Assembly (NCBI GenBank): GCA_021817145.1
Contig: JAKAVV010000011.1
Coordinates: 1 to 64,000 of the forward strand
Direction of reading: 5' to 3'
DNA: 64,000 bases
Origin: a bacterium
Lineage (GTDB): Bacteria; Vulcanimicrobiota; JABDET01
Numbering within the stretch: position 1 is the first letter of the stretch; every line of letters begins with the position of its first letter. Positions 8,504 to 17,943 of this stretch are shown in pieces. Below the pieces are notes generated by a model, which had not been told where the DNA came from, did not search any database, and worked only from the letters and a program-made list of their open reading frames with translations. The position numbers and the translations under genes are program-made.

Positions 8504-9448
8504 TTAACCTGCAAGAATAAGATTTCTTCCCCTCGTTTTTGCCTCGTAAAGAGCTTTGTCCGCTGTTTCGTACAATTGATTAAAACTAGAACCATGTTCT
8601 GGAAAGCCGACAATCCCAGCGCTGAAAGTGGGTTTTCCTGGAGGCAGATGAGGAAAAGAAAAGGCGCTGCAAGCTTGCTTTAAACGTTCTGCCACAGTCT
8701 TTCCTTCGGCGAGAGGGGTCTCAGGAAGAAGAACAGCAAACTCTTCCCCACCCCATCTAGAAATTAAATCAGCTCCTCTGAGCTGTCCTTGAAGCATAGC
8801 TGCAAATTCTTTTAACACAAAATCCCCAAATGGGTGGCCATACTGGTCATTGATCTCTTTAAATCGATCCAGATCCAGAATCAAAAAGCAAAAAAAACGA
8901 GAATATCGAGAAGAGCGCCTAATTTCTTCTTCTATTCTTTTTAAAAAATAACGCCGATTATATAATTTCGTCAAACTGTCGGCTGCTGCTTCCACCTGAA
9001 GTCTTTGATTCATGACTGCCAGTTTTTCGGCCAGTTTTTCAAGCATGGCTTCTTTCTCTTTTTGAATTGAATTGCGCCTTAAATGCGCCTTTAATCTAGC
9101 TGCTAATTCTAATGGATCAGCAGGTTTGCAGAGATAATCATCTGCTCCTATTTCAAATCCCTGGATTCTAGAATCAAGCTTACCCGCAACAGACAAAAAT
9201 ACAATCACGGAATTTCTGGTCTTTTCATGCTCTCTTAATTTCCTGCAAACTTCATACCCATTCAATCCTGGCATCATCACATCTAAAACAACGGCTTGAG
9301 GGGATTTTTCTACTGCTGCAGAAACCGCTTCTTCTCCATCTGCAGCTTCAGACACCTGAAACTCTTCCAATTCCAGAAAAGTTTTCAGCATCTTTCGAAT
9401 AGATGGATCATCATCTGCTACCAGAACGCTGGGCAACTCTTTAAGCAT
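8504..9448 (-). CDS. Response regulator with GGDEF domain (diguanylate cyclase, PleD-type)
   Basis: 314 residues. Residues 1-125 are a receiver domain with the acidic DDD pocket, a phospho-acceptor Asp in VVLDVMMPGLNGYE, and the conserved Lys in CKPADP. A short coiled linker leads to a GGDEF domain (about 155-312) with DLDRFKEIND and the intact active site RWGGEEF, so it should make cyclic di-GMP. An RxxD inhibitory site (RGAD) lies five residues before GGEEF, predicting product inhibition. It is divergent from the PhoB-like gene at 9568. A c-di-GMP receptor candidate (double PilZ, 15827) is also in the window. Confidence 0.93.
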   Translation of the reverse strand: MLKELPSVLVADDDPSIRKMLKTFLELEEFQVSEAADGEEAVSAAVEKSPQAVVLDVMMPGLNGYEVCRKLREHEKTRNSVIVFLSVAGKLDSRIQGFEIGADDYLCKPADPLELAARLKAHLRRNSIQKEKEAMLEKLAEKLAVMNQRLQVEAAADSLTKLYNRRYFLKRIEEEIRRSSRYSRFFCFLILDLDRFKEINDQYGHPFGDFVLKEFAAMLQGQLRGADLISRWGGEEFAVLLPETPLAEGKTVAERLKQACSAFSFPHLPPGKPTFSAGIVGFPEHGSSFNQLYETADKALYEAKTRGRNLILAG

Positions 9449-9567
9449 AAAGAAACACTTTTACGAATAGATAAAATTCCCTGCTTAAAATAATCCTCTC
9501 TTCCACTAGCAAACAATTCTTTATTACAGGAAAAGAGTATTTAAAGACAAAATTGAACCTCTAAGCG

Positions 9568-10278
9568 ATGAAAGGGAAAATCTTGCTCGTAGATGATGAA
9601 CAAACTCTAACAGATGCCTTAACTTATCTGCTTTCCAAGGAAGGGTTCCAGGTTATCTGCGCTAGCAGCGGGGCTTCAGCTTTACAGAAAACCTTTCAAG
9701 AAAACCCCGATTTAATCATTTTAGATATTATGCTGCCTGAAATAGATGGTTATGAGGTATGCAGAACCATCCGAGCGAAAGGATTTTTAAAGCCTGTGCT
9801 TTTGATTTCAGCGAAAGACGAAGAGGTGGATAAAATCGTTGGGCTAGAAGTAGGGGCTGATGATTATGTGACAAAACCCTTCAGCACAAAAGAACTCATT
9901 GCCCGAGTAAGAGCCCATTTAAGAAGGGATAAGAGGAATGATGCCGACTTTAAAAAATCCAAAAATCAAATAATAAAAATCGGTGGTCTTGAAATTTTCC
10001 CTGGCAGCAGAGAGGTTTTTTTAGACAGCAAGCTTGTTCCACTATCTTCTCAAGAATACGATCTGCTCTTTTTCCTGGCATCCAATCCTGATAAAGTGCT
10101 GACCCATGACCAGATCCTTGAAAAAATATGGGGATATGATTTTGAGGGGGATTCCAATGTTGTCCAAGCAGCCATCAAACGCTTGAGGGTAAAATTGAAC
10201 GAAAATTCTTTAACAGGGGAAAAAATCATAAATGTTCGAGGGATTGGATATCGCTTTGCTGGAGAAAAACGGTTATAA
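9568..10278 (+). CDS. OmpR/PhoB-family response regulator
   Basis: 236 residues. The receiver domain (1-120) has DDE near residue 9, phospho-acceptor Asp in LIILDIMLPEIDGYE and Lys in VTKPFS. The winged-helix DNA-binding domain (about 140-234) carries LSSQEYDLLFFLASNPDKVL, HDQILEKIWGYD and RVKLNEN with INVRGIGYRF, typical of the PhoB/OmpR group. The kinase gene downstream overlaps the 3' end, so the two form a pair. Resemblance to PhoB is at subfamily level. The signal is not known. Confidence 0.95.
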   Translation: MKGKILLVDDEQTLTDALTYLLSKEGFQVICASSGASALQKTFQENPDLIILDIMLPEIDGYEVCRTIRAKGFLKPVLLISAKDEEVDKIVGLEVGADDYVTKPFSTKELIARVRAHLRRDKRNDADFKKSKNQIIKIGGLEIFPGSREVFLDSKLVPLSSQEYDLLFFLASNPDKVLTHDQILEKIWGYDFEGDSNVVQAAIKRLRVKLNENSLTGEKIINVRGIGYRFAGEKRL

Positions 10279-11995
10279 ATCATTTCGAATCTTAATTCCT
10301 CTTCGCGTTCAGCTTGGAATCACTTATCTTTTGCTCTTTTCAGTCACCTTTGTTTTCTTTTCTATTTATTTATTAAAGGATATAAGAACCAAATTAGATC
10401 ATACAACAGAAGAAAATTTGATACGATATGGATATCTCATTTCGCATTTTTTTTCGAAATCTATGGAACACCACCTCCTGACTCTTGAACAAAGAAAACT
10501 GATTGACTCTGAAATGGAGCATTTGAGCCACCAGACAGACGCCTGGATCGGGATTATCAATCATGATGGAACAGTCCTTGAAAACACAGGTGGCTGGAGA
10601 AAGCGGTGGATTGGAAACAGACCTGAAATCCAAAAAGCTCTGGGTGGCCAACCTGCCTCTCTATTTAGAAAACGGAAAGGAATAAACACAGTGTTCGTGG
10701 CTGTTCCGATTTTTGCAGGCATAAAAACCGCAGGAGCGGTTTACTTGTTTAAGCCGCTCACAGCAAACCAGGAATTTCTGGGATCAGTTAGAGACAGCTT
10801 GATGAAATCCGGCATCCTGGTTTTCATTTCCGCTTTCCTTCTCATTTATCTTTTTAGTTATGTTTTAACTCGCCCCCTCCAGAAAATAACTTCCGCGATC
10901 CATGGAATGCAAACTGGCAAACTCGATCTGCCGCTAAAAGTACTTCCACACAATGAGATTGGAACATTAGGCATAACCATAAAAGAGATGGCTGATACCA
11001 TCCAATCCCATGCGGAAAAACTTTCATTTGTTCTCTCAAAAATGGCGAATGGCGTTCTGGTTTTAAAAGCAGATGCTGCAGTAGAATATATCAATGATCA
11101 AGCGCAAAAATTAATCCATCTAAATCCCGGTGAAAAACTGCCCGATAACTCCCCTTTTTTTTCATTCTTTCAAAATATTTTAAAAAAGGAATCTCCTCCT
11201 GTTTTTGAGTATGAAGTTCCAGACAAAAAAACCATTCAAGTGATTGCAACCCCTATTCTACAAGAAAAAAACCTTTCGGGATTGATTGCTGTTTTTCAAG
11301 ATGTATCGGAATACAAACGAATTGAAAAGTTGAGAGCCCAATTTGTCAGTGATGTGTCTCATGAATTAAAAACTCCTTTAAGCTCAATCAAAGCGCTGTG
11401 CGAAATATTAAGAGACTCAGCCTTGCAAGAACCTGAACAGGCTAAAAAGTTTTTATCTCAAATGGAACAAGAAGTGGATCGATTGTCAAGACTGGTCAAA
11501 GACCTTTTGAATTTATCCAAACTTGAATCTGAAGCCTTCCCTTTAAACAAACAAGAAGCAATTTTAGAGGAAGTAATTCAAGAAGCTGCTTCTCAATTCC
11601 AAAATTTTGAAAATCGAATTTCCATCTCTCATGGGAAAACGATCGTAACCCTTGATGTGGATAGGATAAAACAAGTTTTATGCAATCTTTTTGACAATGC
11701 GATCAAAGCCTGCGGCCAAACCAAAAATCCTGAAATTAAAGTTAAGATTAAAACTTGGACCAATAAAATCCTGGTATCTGTGGCTGATAATGGGATTGGG
11801 ATCCCTTCTCAAGATATTCCAAGGATCTTTGAAAGATTTTATCGGGTCAACCAAGCTCGAACAAGAAAAGACGGTGGAACAGGGCTCGGGCTTGCCATTG
11901 TGAAACAGATCATCCAGCAGCATGGAGGAGAAATCTGGGTCGAAAGTTCTCCTAAAACAGGAACTGTTTTTTTCTTTACTTTACCTCTTTTTTAA
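10232..11995 (+). CDS. Sensor histidine kinase, PhoR-like
   Basis: 587 residues from ATG 10232, overlapping the regulator gene by 47 bases. An AGGGG sequence lies upstream at slightly long spacing. TTG codons at 10244 and 10256 are alternatives. It has a first membrane helix at 27-48, a periplasmic sensor part (about 50-190), a second helix at 193-213, HAMP, a PAS-like domain (265-365), the H-box FVSDVSHELKTPLSS with His377, and a HATPase domain with NLFDNAIKA, ADNGIGIP and GGTGLGLAIV. All catalytic motifs are intact. It should phosphorylate the regulator encoded just upstream. Confidence 0.94.
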   Translation: MFEGLDIALLEKNGYKSFRILIPLRVQLGITYLLLFSVTFVFFSIYLLKDIRTKLDHTTEENLIRYGYLISHFFSKSMEHHLLTLEQRKLIDSEMEHLSHQTDAWIGIINHDGTVLENTGGWRKRWIGNRPEIQKALGGQPASLFRKRKGINTVFVAVPIFAGIKTAGAVYLFKPLTANQEFLGSVRDSLMKSGILVFISAFLLIYLFSYVLTRPLQKITSAIHGMQTGKLDLPLKVLPHNEIGTLGITIKEMADTIQSHAEKLSFVLSKMANGVLVLKADAAVEYINDQAQKLIHLNPGEKLPDNSPFFSFFQNILKKESPPVFEYEVPDKKTIQVIATPILQEKNLSGLIAVFQDVSEYKRIEKLRAQFVSDVSHELKTPLSSIKALCEILRDSALQEPEQAKKFLSQMEQEVDRLSRLVKDLLNLSKLESEAFPLNKQEAILEEVIQEAASQFQNFENRISISHGKTIVTLDVDRIKQVLCNLFDNAIKACGQTKNPEIKVKIKTWTNKILVSVADNGIGIPSQDIPRIFERFYRVNQARTRKDGGTGLGLAIVKQIIQQHGGEIWVESSPKTGTVFFFTLPLF

Positions 11996-12083
11996 ATCTT
12001 CATCTCGCTGTCATTTTTCTATCATTGATTTATCAGTGTTTCATCCTTTTTATCTGTTATCATGAAGTTGGAGGTGGTTTATC

Positions 12084-13430
12084 ATGAAGCAAAAATTCAA
12101 ATGGAAAACAAGATTCATTTTGTTGATCTTAGGGATTCTGATCACACAAATAGGAAAGACTTATGCCTATCTAAAACCTGTTCATCCAATGCCAAAACCA
12201 ATATCAGCTTTTCACAAACAGCCTATAAACTTCGAAGAAAAACTTGGTATTTTCAAAAGCAAACCCTTTACAGGTCCAAACAAAGTCATCTGGAATGGAA
12301 CCATTACCTTAAAAGTCTCCTCTTTTACCCAGTCAAAGGCAAAAACCGTTCAACTGGCGAGACAGTGTGGGGGGAATACCTACAGTGAAAGAACGTGGGT
12401 TACCCACAGCGGGAGAAAATACGGAAAAATTATGGTCCGAATTCCGGTTAAAAATAGAGATCAATTTACAGCCCAGGTGCAAACTCTTGGAAAACTTTAT
12501 TCTGAAAATATTGCTGCTCCAGATCTTACCTCTGAATTTGTGGATCTTGGAGGAAGAATTCGAGATTTAAAAGCCGAAGAAAAACAGCTCCTAAAAATTT
12601 TAAAAAGAGCAACCAATATATTACAGGTGCTGCAGGTCCAGTCTCATCTTTTTTCACTCCAGGTAGAAATAGAAGAAATGCTTTCTCAAAGAGCTCAAAT
12701 AGCTGTGAAAAGCCAGGACGCAGCTTTTACAATTTTCCTGTTCGAACCTAAATCTACACTTTATCCTGTCAAGCCAGGTGGAATCGAGAAATTCTTCCCT
12801 AGATGGTGGAAATACAAAGCAGAACCTATTCTCAAATCAAATCTAGAGCAAACTTACAATTTTCAGTCTGAACGGTTTATAAATTATGCTTTAGGATGGA
12901 ATAACTCTCTGCCTAATTTCATCTTCCTGATTGGATTCATTCTCATCCTCCTTATTCTCATAAAAAAAGTAGTCCCTGTTTATCAGCAGCAAATTAAAGA
13001 AACTGTGCAAAAAATAGCTGAGTACGGCATCTCTCCATGGAAATTTTTCTGGAGTCTCATTTTTCTTTATGGAGCTCATCTTTTTCTTCCTTCACTCTGG
13101 TCATTTATCTTGTTTCTTCTTTTCCTTGGTCTCTGGATGTCAGAAATCCTAAAAACAGAAAATGGGGAAAAATACATTAGAAAAGCAGAAGAATGGCTGC
13201 AGAAAAAAGGAATAAAAACCGAATCAGTTAAATTCGCGCTCTTCCTCTTTATCTCAGGAGTCTTCTTATCTGTTATCTTTCCTGTATTTTGGGAAAAGCT
13301 TATTCTTCTCATGCTGAAAACTGCCCTGTTTCTCTTTGTCCTGGCTCTTATTCCTGGAACTGCTCTTCTTATCGGACATGGGATTGATCGGTTAAAAAAA
13401 GTGTTATCTGAAAGAGCGGAAAATATCTAA
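12084..13430 (+). CDS. DUF4349 membrane protein with C-terminal membrane helices
   Basis: 448 residues, with a GGAGGTGG ribosome-binding site eight bases upstream of the ATG. An N-terminal signal-like helix (residues 9-30) is followed by a DUF4349 domain (about 70-245). This shows the typical GGNTYSERTW, GKIMVRIPVKN, LGKLYSENIAAPDLTSEFVDLGGRI and a coiled-coil QVLQVQSHLFSLQVEIEEM. Four to five hydrophobic segments fill the second half (about 270-440). That is longer than the usual single C-terminal helix of the family. Function of DUF4349 is not known. It is convergent with queF. Confidence 0.8.
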   Translation: MKQKFKWKTRFILLILGILITQIGKTYAYLKPVHPMPKPISAFHKQPINFEEKLGIFKSKPFTGPNKVIWNGTITLKVSSFTQSKAKTVQLARQCGGNTYSERTWVTHSGRKYGKIMVRIPVKNRDQFTAQVQTLGKLYSENIAAPDLTSEFVDLGGRIRDLKAEEKQLLKILKRATNILQVLQVQSHLFSLQVEIEEMLSQRAQIAVKSQDAAFTIFLFEPKSTLYPVKPGGIEKFFPRWWKYKAEPILKSNLEQTYNFQSERFINYALGWNNSLPNFIFLIGFILILLILIKKVVPVYQQQIKETVQKIAEYGISPWKFFWSLIFLYGAHLFLPSLWSFILFLLFLGLWMSEILKTENGEKYIRKAEEWLQKKGIKTESVKFALFLFISGVFLSVIFPVFWEKLILLMLKTALFLFVLALIPGTALLIGHGIDRLKKVLSERAENI

Positions 13431-13435
13431 AAAGG

Positions 13436-13831
13436 TTATTTACAGTACCTGGCAGTCACAGATGATCTCATCCCCCCTCGTGGGGTAAAATCTCCTCTAA
13501 CTTCACAAGAAATAGGCTGACAAGCTTTAACAATATCTTGAAGAATCCGATTCACCGCATTTTCATAAAAAATCCCGAGGTTTCTGTAAGATAAAAGATA
13601 AAATTTTAAGCTTTTCAATTCAAGGCACTTTTTATCTGGAATATAAGTAATGGTTAAGGTTCCAAAGTCAGGAAGCCCGCTTTTTGGGCAGACAGAAGTG
13701 AATTCTGGAACAGAAACAGTTATCTCATACCCTTGAAATTGATTTTCCCAGGTTTCAATTTCAGGAAGAGGAGTATTCAAACCAGATTTAGCATGTTCAT
13801 CTGTATATTCTGGCTTTTTTTTAGACTCCAT
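13436..13831 (-). CDS. queF: NADPH-dependent 7-cyano-7-deazaguanine reductase QueF
   Basis: About 131 residues (type I, single-domain QueF). It reduces preQ0 to preQ1 in queuosine synthesis. The catalytic Cys lies in EFTSVCPKSGLPDFGTL, followed by YIPDKKCLELKSLKFYLLSYRN, with a C-terminal DFTPRGGMRSS. ATG 13831 is preferred because MESKKK starts just past the overlap with the peptidase stop (13821). An upstream start at 13843 adds four residues. No other queuosine gene is in the window. Confidence 0.95.
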   Translation of the reverse strand: MESKKKPEYTDEHAKSGLNTPLPEIETWENQFQGYEITVSVPEFTSVCPKSGLPDFGTLTITYIPDKKCLELKSLKFYLLSYRNLGIFYENAVNRILQDIVKACQPISCEVRGDFTPRGGMRSSVTARYCK

Positions 13832-15026
13832 AAACCCTCCCATCTTTTACTAGAATCATCTCATCTTGAAGTTTTTGAGGGTTAACTTCAAGATGACGAT
13901 GATCCACATAAACATCCAGTTCACTTCGAATCCCAAACTCTTTTAAATAAATCCCTGGCTCCACAGAAAAACAGGTCCCAGGGAGAATGGTTCTCTGTTC
14001 AACTGTCTCAAAATTATCTAGATTTGCCCCGATCCAGTGAACTTCTCTTCCAATAGAATGACCTGTTCTATGGATGAAAAAGCCCCCATACCCTTTTGAA
14101 TCAATATAATGGCGAACTTTCTCATCCACTTCATAACCTATAACCGGATGATCCGCTAAGATCCTTCCTCGAATGAAATCAATCCCTTTGTTCCGCGCAT
14201 CTCGGACAATCGTAAAAATATCTAGAATTTTCTTTGGAACCGCTTCCCCTATATATCCTGTCCAGGTAATGTCAGCATAAACAGACTCTTTTTCAGAAGA
14301 TTTACACCACATATCTAAAAGAACCAGAGAATTCTCGGTAATGACGGTATCTGTCTTTTTATCCGGAGAATAATGAGGATTTGCTGTATGGGCATTAACC
14401 GCGACAATAGGAGGATGATCTGATACAAACTTCCCCTTTTTCATCCGGTTCAAAATAAACTCTTGAACAGAAAGTTCAGTTACACTCTCCTTTTTCTTTA
14501 AAGCTGAAGCAATGTAATGAAATCCTTCTTGAACACAAGAAAATAAAAAGGAGGCTGCTTTTCGATGAGACTCAAGCTCTTTTTTGCTTAAAACAGCCTC
14601 TAAAATCTGAATTAAATCCCCTGAACTGACCACATTCACTCCAAAGCTTCGAATCAATTCAAGGGTACCTGCATCAACTCTGGAAATATAAGGAACGGCA
14701 TTCTTCGGAGAGTACTGCATGGCGACTTCTTTGACAGAACTTAAAATCTCTTTGAGGATTTCTTCCATTTCGATTTTCCCTGAATAAAGCAGCTTTTCTC
14801 CTGGAAGATCCTCAAGAGCCTCTGGTTCTATTCGATGCGCTAATTTCACTGGATCCCCTTCTTTAGGGACAAAATAAAACCAGCGTCTTGTTCTCATTTG
14901 TTTAGGAGAAAGCCCTAAAATATGAACTGCCAGGGGATCCAAACCCTGGAAATCGTAAAAAAGCCAGGATTGAATCCCTGTTTGTTTAAGAGAATTTTTT
15001 ATTTCTTCAAGTTTCATGACAGGCAA
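13821..15026 (-). CDS. M24 family metallopeptidase (Xaa-Pro aminopeptidase-like)
   Basis: 401 residues. The C-terminal pita-bread domain (about 160-395) carries the expected dinuclear metal ligands in order: Asp in LVLLDMW, Asp in VYADITW, His in HRTGHSIGREVHW, Glu in CFSVEPGIYL and Glu in GIRSELDVYV. The N-terminal creatinase-like domain (1-150) is present. It probably removes N-terminal residues from peptides, but the substrate (proline peptide or other) is not determined. It overlaps queF by 11 bases and is divergent from chdC. Confidence 0.9.
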   Translation of the reverse strand: MPVMKLEEIKNSLKQTGIQSWLFYDFQGLDPLAVHILGLSPKQMRTRRWFYFVPKEGDPVKLAHRIEPEALEDLPGEKLLYSGKIEMEEILKEILSSVKEVAMQYSPKNAVPYISRVDAGTLELIRSFGVNVVSSGDLIQILEAVLSKKELESHRKAASFLFSCVQEGFHYIASALKKKESVTELSVQEFILNRMKKGKFVSDHPPIVAVNAHTANPHYSPDKKTDTVITENSLVLLDMWCKSSEKESVYADITWTGYIGEAVPKKILDIFTIVRDARNKGIDFIRGRILADHPVIGYEVDEKVRHYIDSKGYGGFFIHRTGHSIGREVHWIGANLDNFETVEQRTILPGTCFSVEPGIYLKEFGIRSELDVYVDHRHLEVNPQKLQDEMILVKDGRVYGV

Positions 15027-15102
15027 TTAGTTTAGATAAAAAAAAAGGAATACCTTTTTACTCGTGGAAGGGAATAGAAACAAGCTGAACAGGAGGATGA
15101 AG

Positions 15103-15825
15103 GTGAACGATAAAAAAAGGCAATTTGTGAATTTCGGGTTTTATAAAATCCACCCTGAATGGCGCAAACTTTCATTTCAAGAAAGAGAAAAAGGAAAACA
15201 AGAGTTTATCTCTGTAATAGAAGAATACTCTAAACAGATCATTATTCTCCCTTATACCCTGGTAGGAATCCGAGGGGATTGTGATTTCATGCTGTGGAAA
15301 ATAGGGTGTGAATTAAAAGATTTTACAGATCTGCAGGCGCGGTTATTTGGCACTGGAATTGGACCTTATCTGGAAACCCCTTACTATTATCTTGCCATGA
15401 CTCGACGATCCATTTATTTTGATCCAGTGGATCCATCCCATGATGGAGAAAGAACCAAAATCATTCCAGGAAAGCGAAAATTCCTTTTTGTTTACCCTTT
15501 TATTAAAACCAGAGACTGGTATGCTCTTTCAAAAGAGAAACGCCAGGAAATGATGACTGAACACATTATCACTGGAAATCGTTACCCATCTGTAAAATTA
15601 AACACAACCTACTCTTATGGCCTGGATGACCAGGAGTTCGTCGTGGCTTTTGAGACCGACAATCCCGAAGATTTTCTCGATCTGGTGATGGAACTTAGAG
15701 AATCTCAAGCAAGCCGATACACAAAACAAGATACACCTACTTTTACCTGTATGGCTGCAAATATCCGAGAAGTCCTCAATTCTTTAATGATAGAACGAGA
15801 AAAAGCAACCCTGACCAAGGGATAA
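15103..15825 (+). CDS. chdC: Coproheme decarboxylase (HemQ/ChdC, chlorite dismutase family)
   Basis: 240 residues from GTG 15103, which has AGGAGG six bases upstream. The frame also opens at GTG 15064 and ATG 15097, the latter directly abutting that AGGAGG. The enzyme converts coproheme to heme b in the coproporphyrin-dependent pathway. The region YPFIKTRDWYALSKEKRQEM then MTEH keeps the catalytic Tyr (about 131), a Lys (135) and the proximal heme His (154) of ChdC enzymes. GLDDQEFVVAFE and a C-terminal SRYTKQDTPTF follow. The arginine of true chlorite dismutases was not identified. The next gene starts two bases after the stop. Confidence 0.88.
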   Translation: MNDKKRQFVNFGFYKIHPEWRKLSFQEREKGKQEFISVIEEYSKQIIILPYTLVGIRGDCDFMLWKIGCELKDFTDLQARLFGTGIGPYLETPYYYLAMTRRSIYFDPVDPSHDGERTKIIPGKRKFLFVYPFIKTRDWYALSKEKRQEMMTEHIITGNRYPSVKLNTTYSYGLDDQEFVVAFETDNPEDFLDLVMELRESQASRYTKQDTPTFTCMAANIREVLNSLMIEREKATLTKG

Positions 15826-15826
15826 T

Positions 15827-16621
15827 ATGGACGAATTTTTAGAATTTGAAGAAATACGAAAAGAGTATGAAAGCCTTAAATTTCCTTGGGAAGAAAGGCG
15901 AGCTTTCCCTCGAAAACAAGAAGCTCTCCCTGTTCGATTTATGGGAGAAGAGATTCAGAGTCAACTGTTTTCTATTGATGTGGGAGGTGGAGGGGTTCGA
16001 ATTGTAACCCAAAAACCTCTTGTTCAGTCTAAAGTTTACGATTTTGAACTTTTATTAAAAGGACTTGAGAGCCCGATTCGAGTAAAAGGAAAACCTGTCT
16101 GGACAAGAGCTCTGAATATCCCAAGCGAATATTATGAATCAGGATTAATGTTCCAGGAAATTCACCCTGAAGATCAAGAGAAAATTATCGAGTATGCAAA
16201 AAAGCAGCCTCCTTTAAAACAAGATGAAAGAAGAAAATTTTTAAGAGTCCCCAGACTTTTGCTGGTTACCTTAACCCATGATTCAGGAGAAAAGACCCTG
16301 GCAGGCATGATTCTGGATATCAGTTCAGGAGGAGCGCGAATTTTAACCTCAAAACTTCTTCCTCAAAAAACCATCATTGAACTAAAAATCGAGCTGGAAG
16401 AAGGGGAACCTCTTGTGGTGCAAGGACAGGTCATGTGGGGAAACTCTGTTGAAGCTTTGAAAAAATTTCAACATGGAATTGAATTTGTTCATGGCATAAA
16501 ATTTCAAGAACAGAAAGAAAAAACAAAAGAAATGATAGAAGATTACCTCAAATTTCGCAATTCATTGGTTGAAGTGAATCTTGTTGAGACTTTACTAAAT
16601 ATCGCAAAGCAGAAATCCTGA
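15827..16621 (+). CDS. Protein with two PilZ domains (c-di-GMP receptor candidate)
   Basis: 264 residues. Two PilZ domains are visible. The first (about 22-125) has RRAFPRK with SIDVGGGGVRI. The second (about 134-250) has RRKFLRVPR with ILDISSGGARI. Both keep the RxxxR and D/NxSxxG-type c-di-GMP contacts, although the first has Gly in place of Ser (DVGGGG). It starts two bases after chdC, so the two share a transcript. The last 27 bases overlap the convergent hydrolase gene. Its partner is unknown. The GGDEF protein at 8504 could supply the ligand. Confidence 0.88.
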   Translation: MDEFLEFEEIRKEYESLKFPWEERRAFPRKQEALPVRFMGEEIQSQLFSIDVGGGGVRIVTQKPLVQSKVYDFELLLKGLESPIRVKGKPVWTRALNIPSEYYESGLMFQEIHPEDQEKIIEYAKKQPPLKQDERRKFLRVPRLLLVTLTHDSGEKTLAGMILDISSGGARILTSKLLPQKTIIELKIELEEGEPLVVQGQVMWGNSVEALKKFQHGIEFVHGIKFQEQKEKTKEMIEDYLKFRNSLVEVNLVETLLNIAKQKS

Positions 16622-17449
16622 TCGATCTGAGTTAAAGGAATACTTATTATTTTCCAGTTTTATCTTTCCGACAGGCTCAACAGGTTCATGCACAAGAACA
16701 AATGTCCAGGCTTCTTTTGTTCCATTCTCTATCAACCACCTCTTCATTTTAATGCTTTTTTCAGGATCGACGTCATAAGCCATCACCCATAATGGATTCA
16801 CATGAGCTCTGGTTGGAATTAAATCCCCAGGAAAAGCTAAAACTTTATCTTGAGTTTCAATAAAAACAGCTTGATGCCCATGGGTATGTCCTCCTGTTAA
16901 AACCAGTTTAACTCCAGGGACAATCTCTTTTTCCCCATCAATCATCTCCAATTTTGCTTTTTTGAGAGGCTCTAAAAACTCTGGAAGATAAGAGGCTTGA
17001 TTTTTAGGATGGGGATTCATGGCCGCTTCCCATTCTTTCTCTTGAATAATATGTCGGGCATTAGGAAACAAAAGTTCTCCTGTCCTCCAATCAGCCACTC
17101 CTCCCGCATGATCAAAATGCAAATGAGTTGGAACAACCATTGTAATCTCCTCAGGAGAAATCCCAAGCTTGTTCAAATCGCTTAAAATCGCTCTTTTTTT
17201 GTCAATGGCGTATAAAGAAGCGAACTTTTCAGAGTGTCCTGAACCAATACCAGGCTCAATTAAAATCTTTTCTTTCTCATATTCTATTAAAAGGGAATTA
17301 ACCGCCAGCAAAATTCGATTTTTTTCATCAGGCTGATTTTGTTTTTCCCATAAAGCCTTGGGAACCACTCCATGCATGGCTCCCCCATCTAATTTAAATG
17401 TGCCGTCTGAAAGCAAACAAACCTTAGGCATACTCTTCCTTGATTTCAA
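16595..17449 (-). CDS. Metallo-beta-lactamase-fold hydrolase
   Basis: 284 residues. The zinc motif is HLHFDHAGGV (HxHxDH) near residue 112, with downstream His in GGHTHGHQ and an Asp in FPGDLIPTRAHV. Overall length and the PGIGSGHSEKF and VVPTHLHFDH pattern resemble the lactonase/quinolonase-type branch (AHL-lactonase-like). The substrate is not predictable. It is divergent from the small membrane protein gene at 17480 and convergent with the PilZ gene. Confidence 0.85.
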   Translation of the reverse strand: MKSRKSMPKVCLLSDGTFKLDGGAMHGVVPKALWEKQNQPDEKNRILLAVNSLLIEYEKEKILIEPGIGSGHSEKFASLYAIDKKRAILSDLNKLGISPEEITMVVPTHLHFDHAGGVADWRTGELLFPNARHIIQEKEWEAAMNPHPKNQASYLPEFLEPLKKAKLEMIDGEKEIVPGVKLVLTGGHTHGHQAVFIETQDKVLAFPGDLIPTRAHVNPLWVMAYDVDPEKSIKMKRWLIENGTKEAWTFVLVHEPVEPVGKIKLENNKYSFNSDRSGFLLCDI

Positions 17450-17479
17450 GAATTTTCAAAAGGGATCCTTCTTTGCTCC

Positions 17480-17938
17480 TTGAAATACCAAAAAATAGAA
17501 GAAAATAAAATGGGAAGGAAACATTTTAGTGTAAAAGTCATTTATGCAGTATTTCTTGTCTCAAATCTTATTTATGCCGGAATCGCTTTATATTTTTTCA
17601 AAAACTTTCATACTGGGCATCTAACTTCAGGCCAAAAAGAAACTTTTTTATTACTTCGAATGGTTTTTGCGGGAATTGCAATTTTCTACTTTTTCCCCTT
17701 GATTTACTGTTTCAACAAAAGAAACAGTGCCACAGATTTTTCAAAATGGTATCTTTATTTCTATTTCTCGCTAGCGTTAAGCGAAAGTGTCAGTATTTTA
17801 GGGCTGGCGCTTTTATTCATAACTTCTGGGCTAGCAGTAAAAACTTTTTTCATTTTCTTGGGGTTAGGAGTTTTTTACCAGCTTATTTCCTGGCCTAAAC
17901 TGCCTTCTCATCTCATAGGAAGTGAAGAGAAAAGCTAG
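17480..17938 (+). CDS. Hypothetical four-helix membrane protein
   Basis: 152 residues with four hydrophobic segments at about 18-37, 53-77, 88-112 and 117-137, and charged ends. A second ATG at residue 11 (MGRKHFSVKVIYAVFL) is a possible alternative start. I recognise no family motif. It is convergent with thrB, five bases apart, and divergent from the hydrolase. Confidence 0.7.
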   Translation: MKYQKIEENKMGRKHFSVKVIYAVFLVSNLIYAGIALYFFKNFHTGHLTSGQKETFLLLRMVFAGIAIFYFFPLIYCFNKRNSATDFSKWYLYFYFSLALSESVSILGLALLFITSGLAVKTFFIFLGLGVFYQLISWPKLPSHLIGSEEKS

Positions 17939-17943
17939 GGAAA

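Noticed and set aside
5834-9493. Many plus-strand open frames of 60-100 codons opposite polA and the REC-GGDEF gene
   Set aside because: They lie opposite genes with strong family motifs, have no ribosome-binding sites and show no protein-like pattern; they are shadows.
15064-15102. Upstream GTG (15064) and ATG (15097) starts of chdC
   Set aside because: Neither has a ribosome-binding site at suitable distance, whereas GTG 15103 has AGGAGG six bases upstream. The choice affects only 13 residues.
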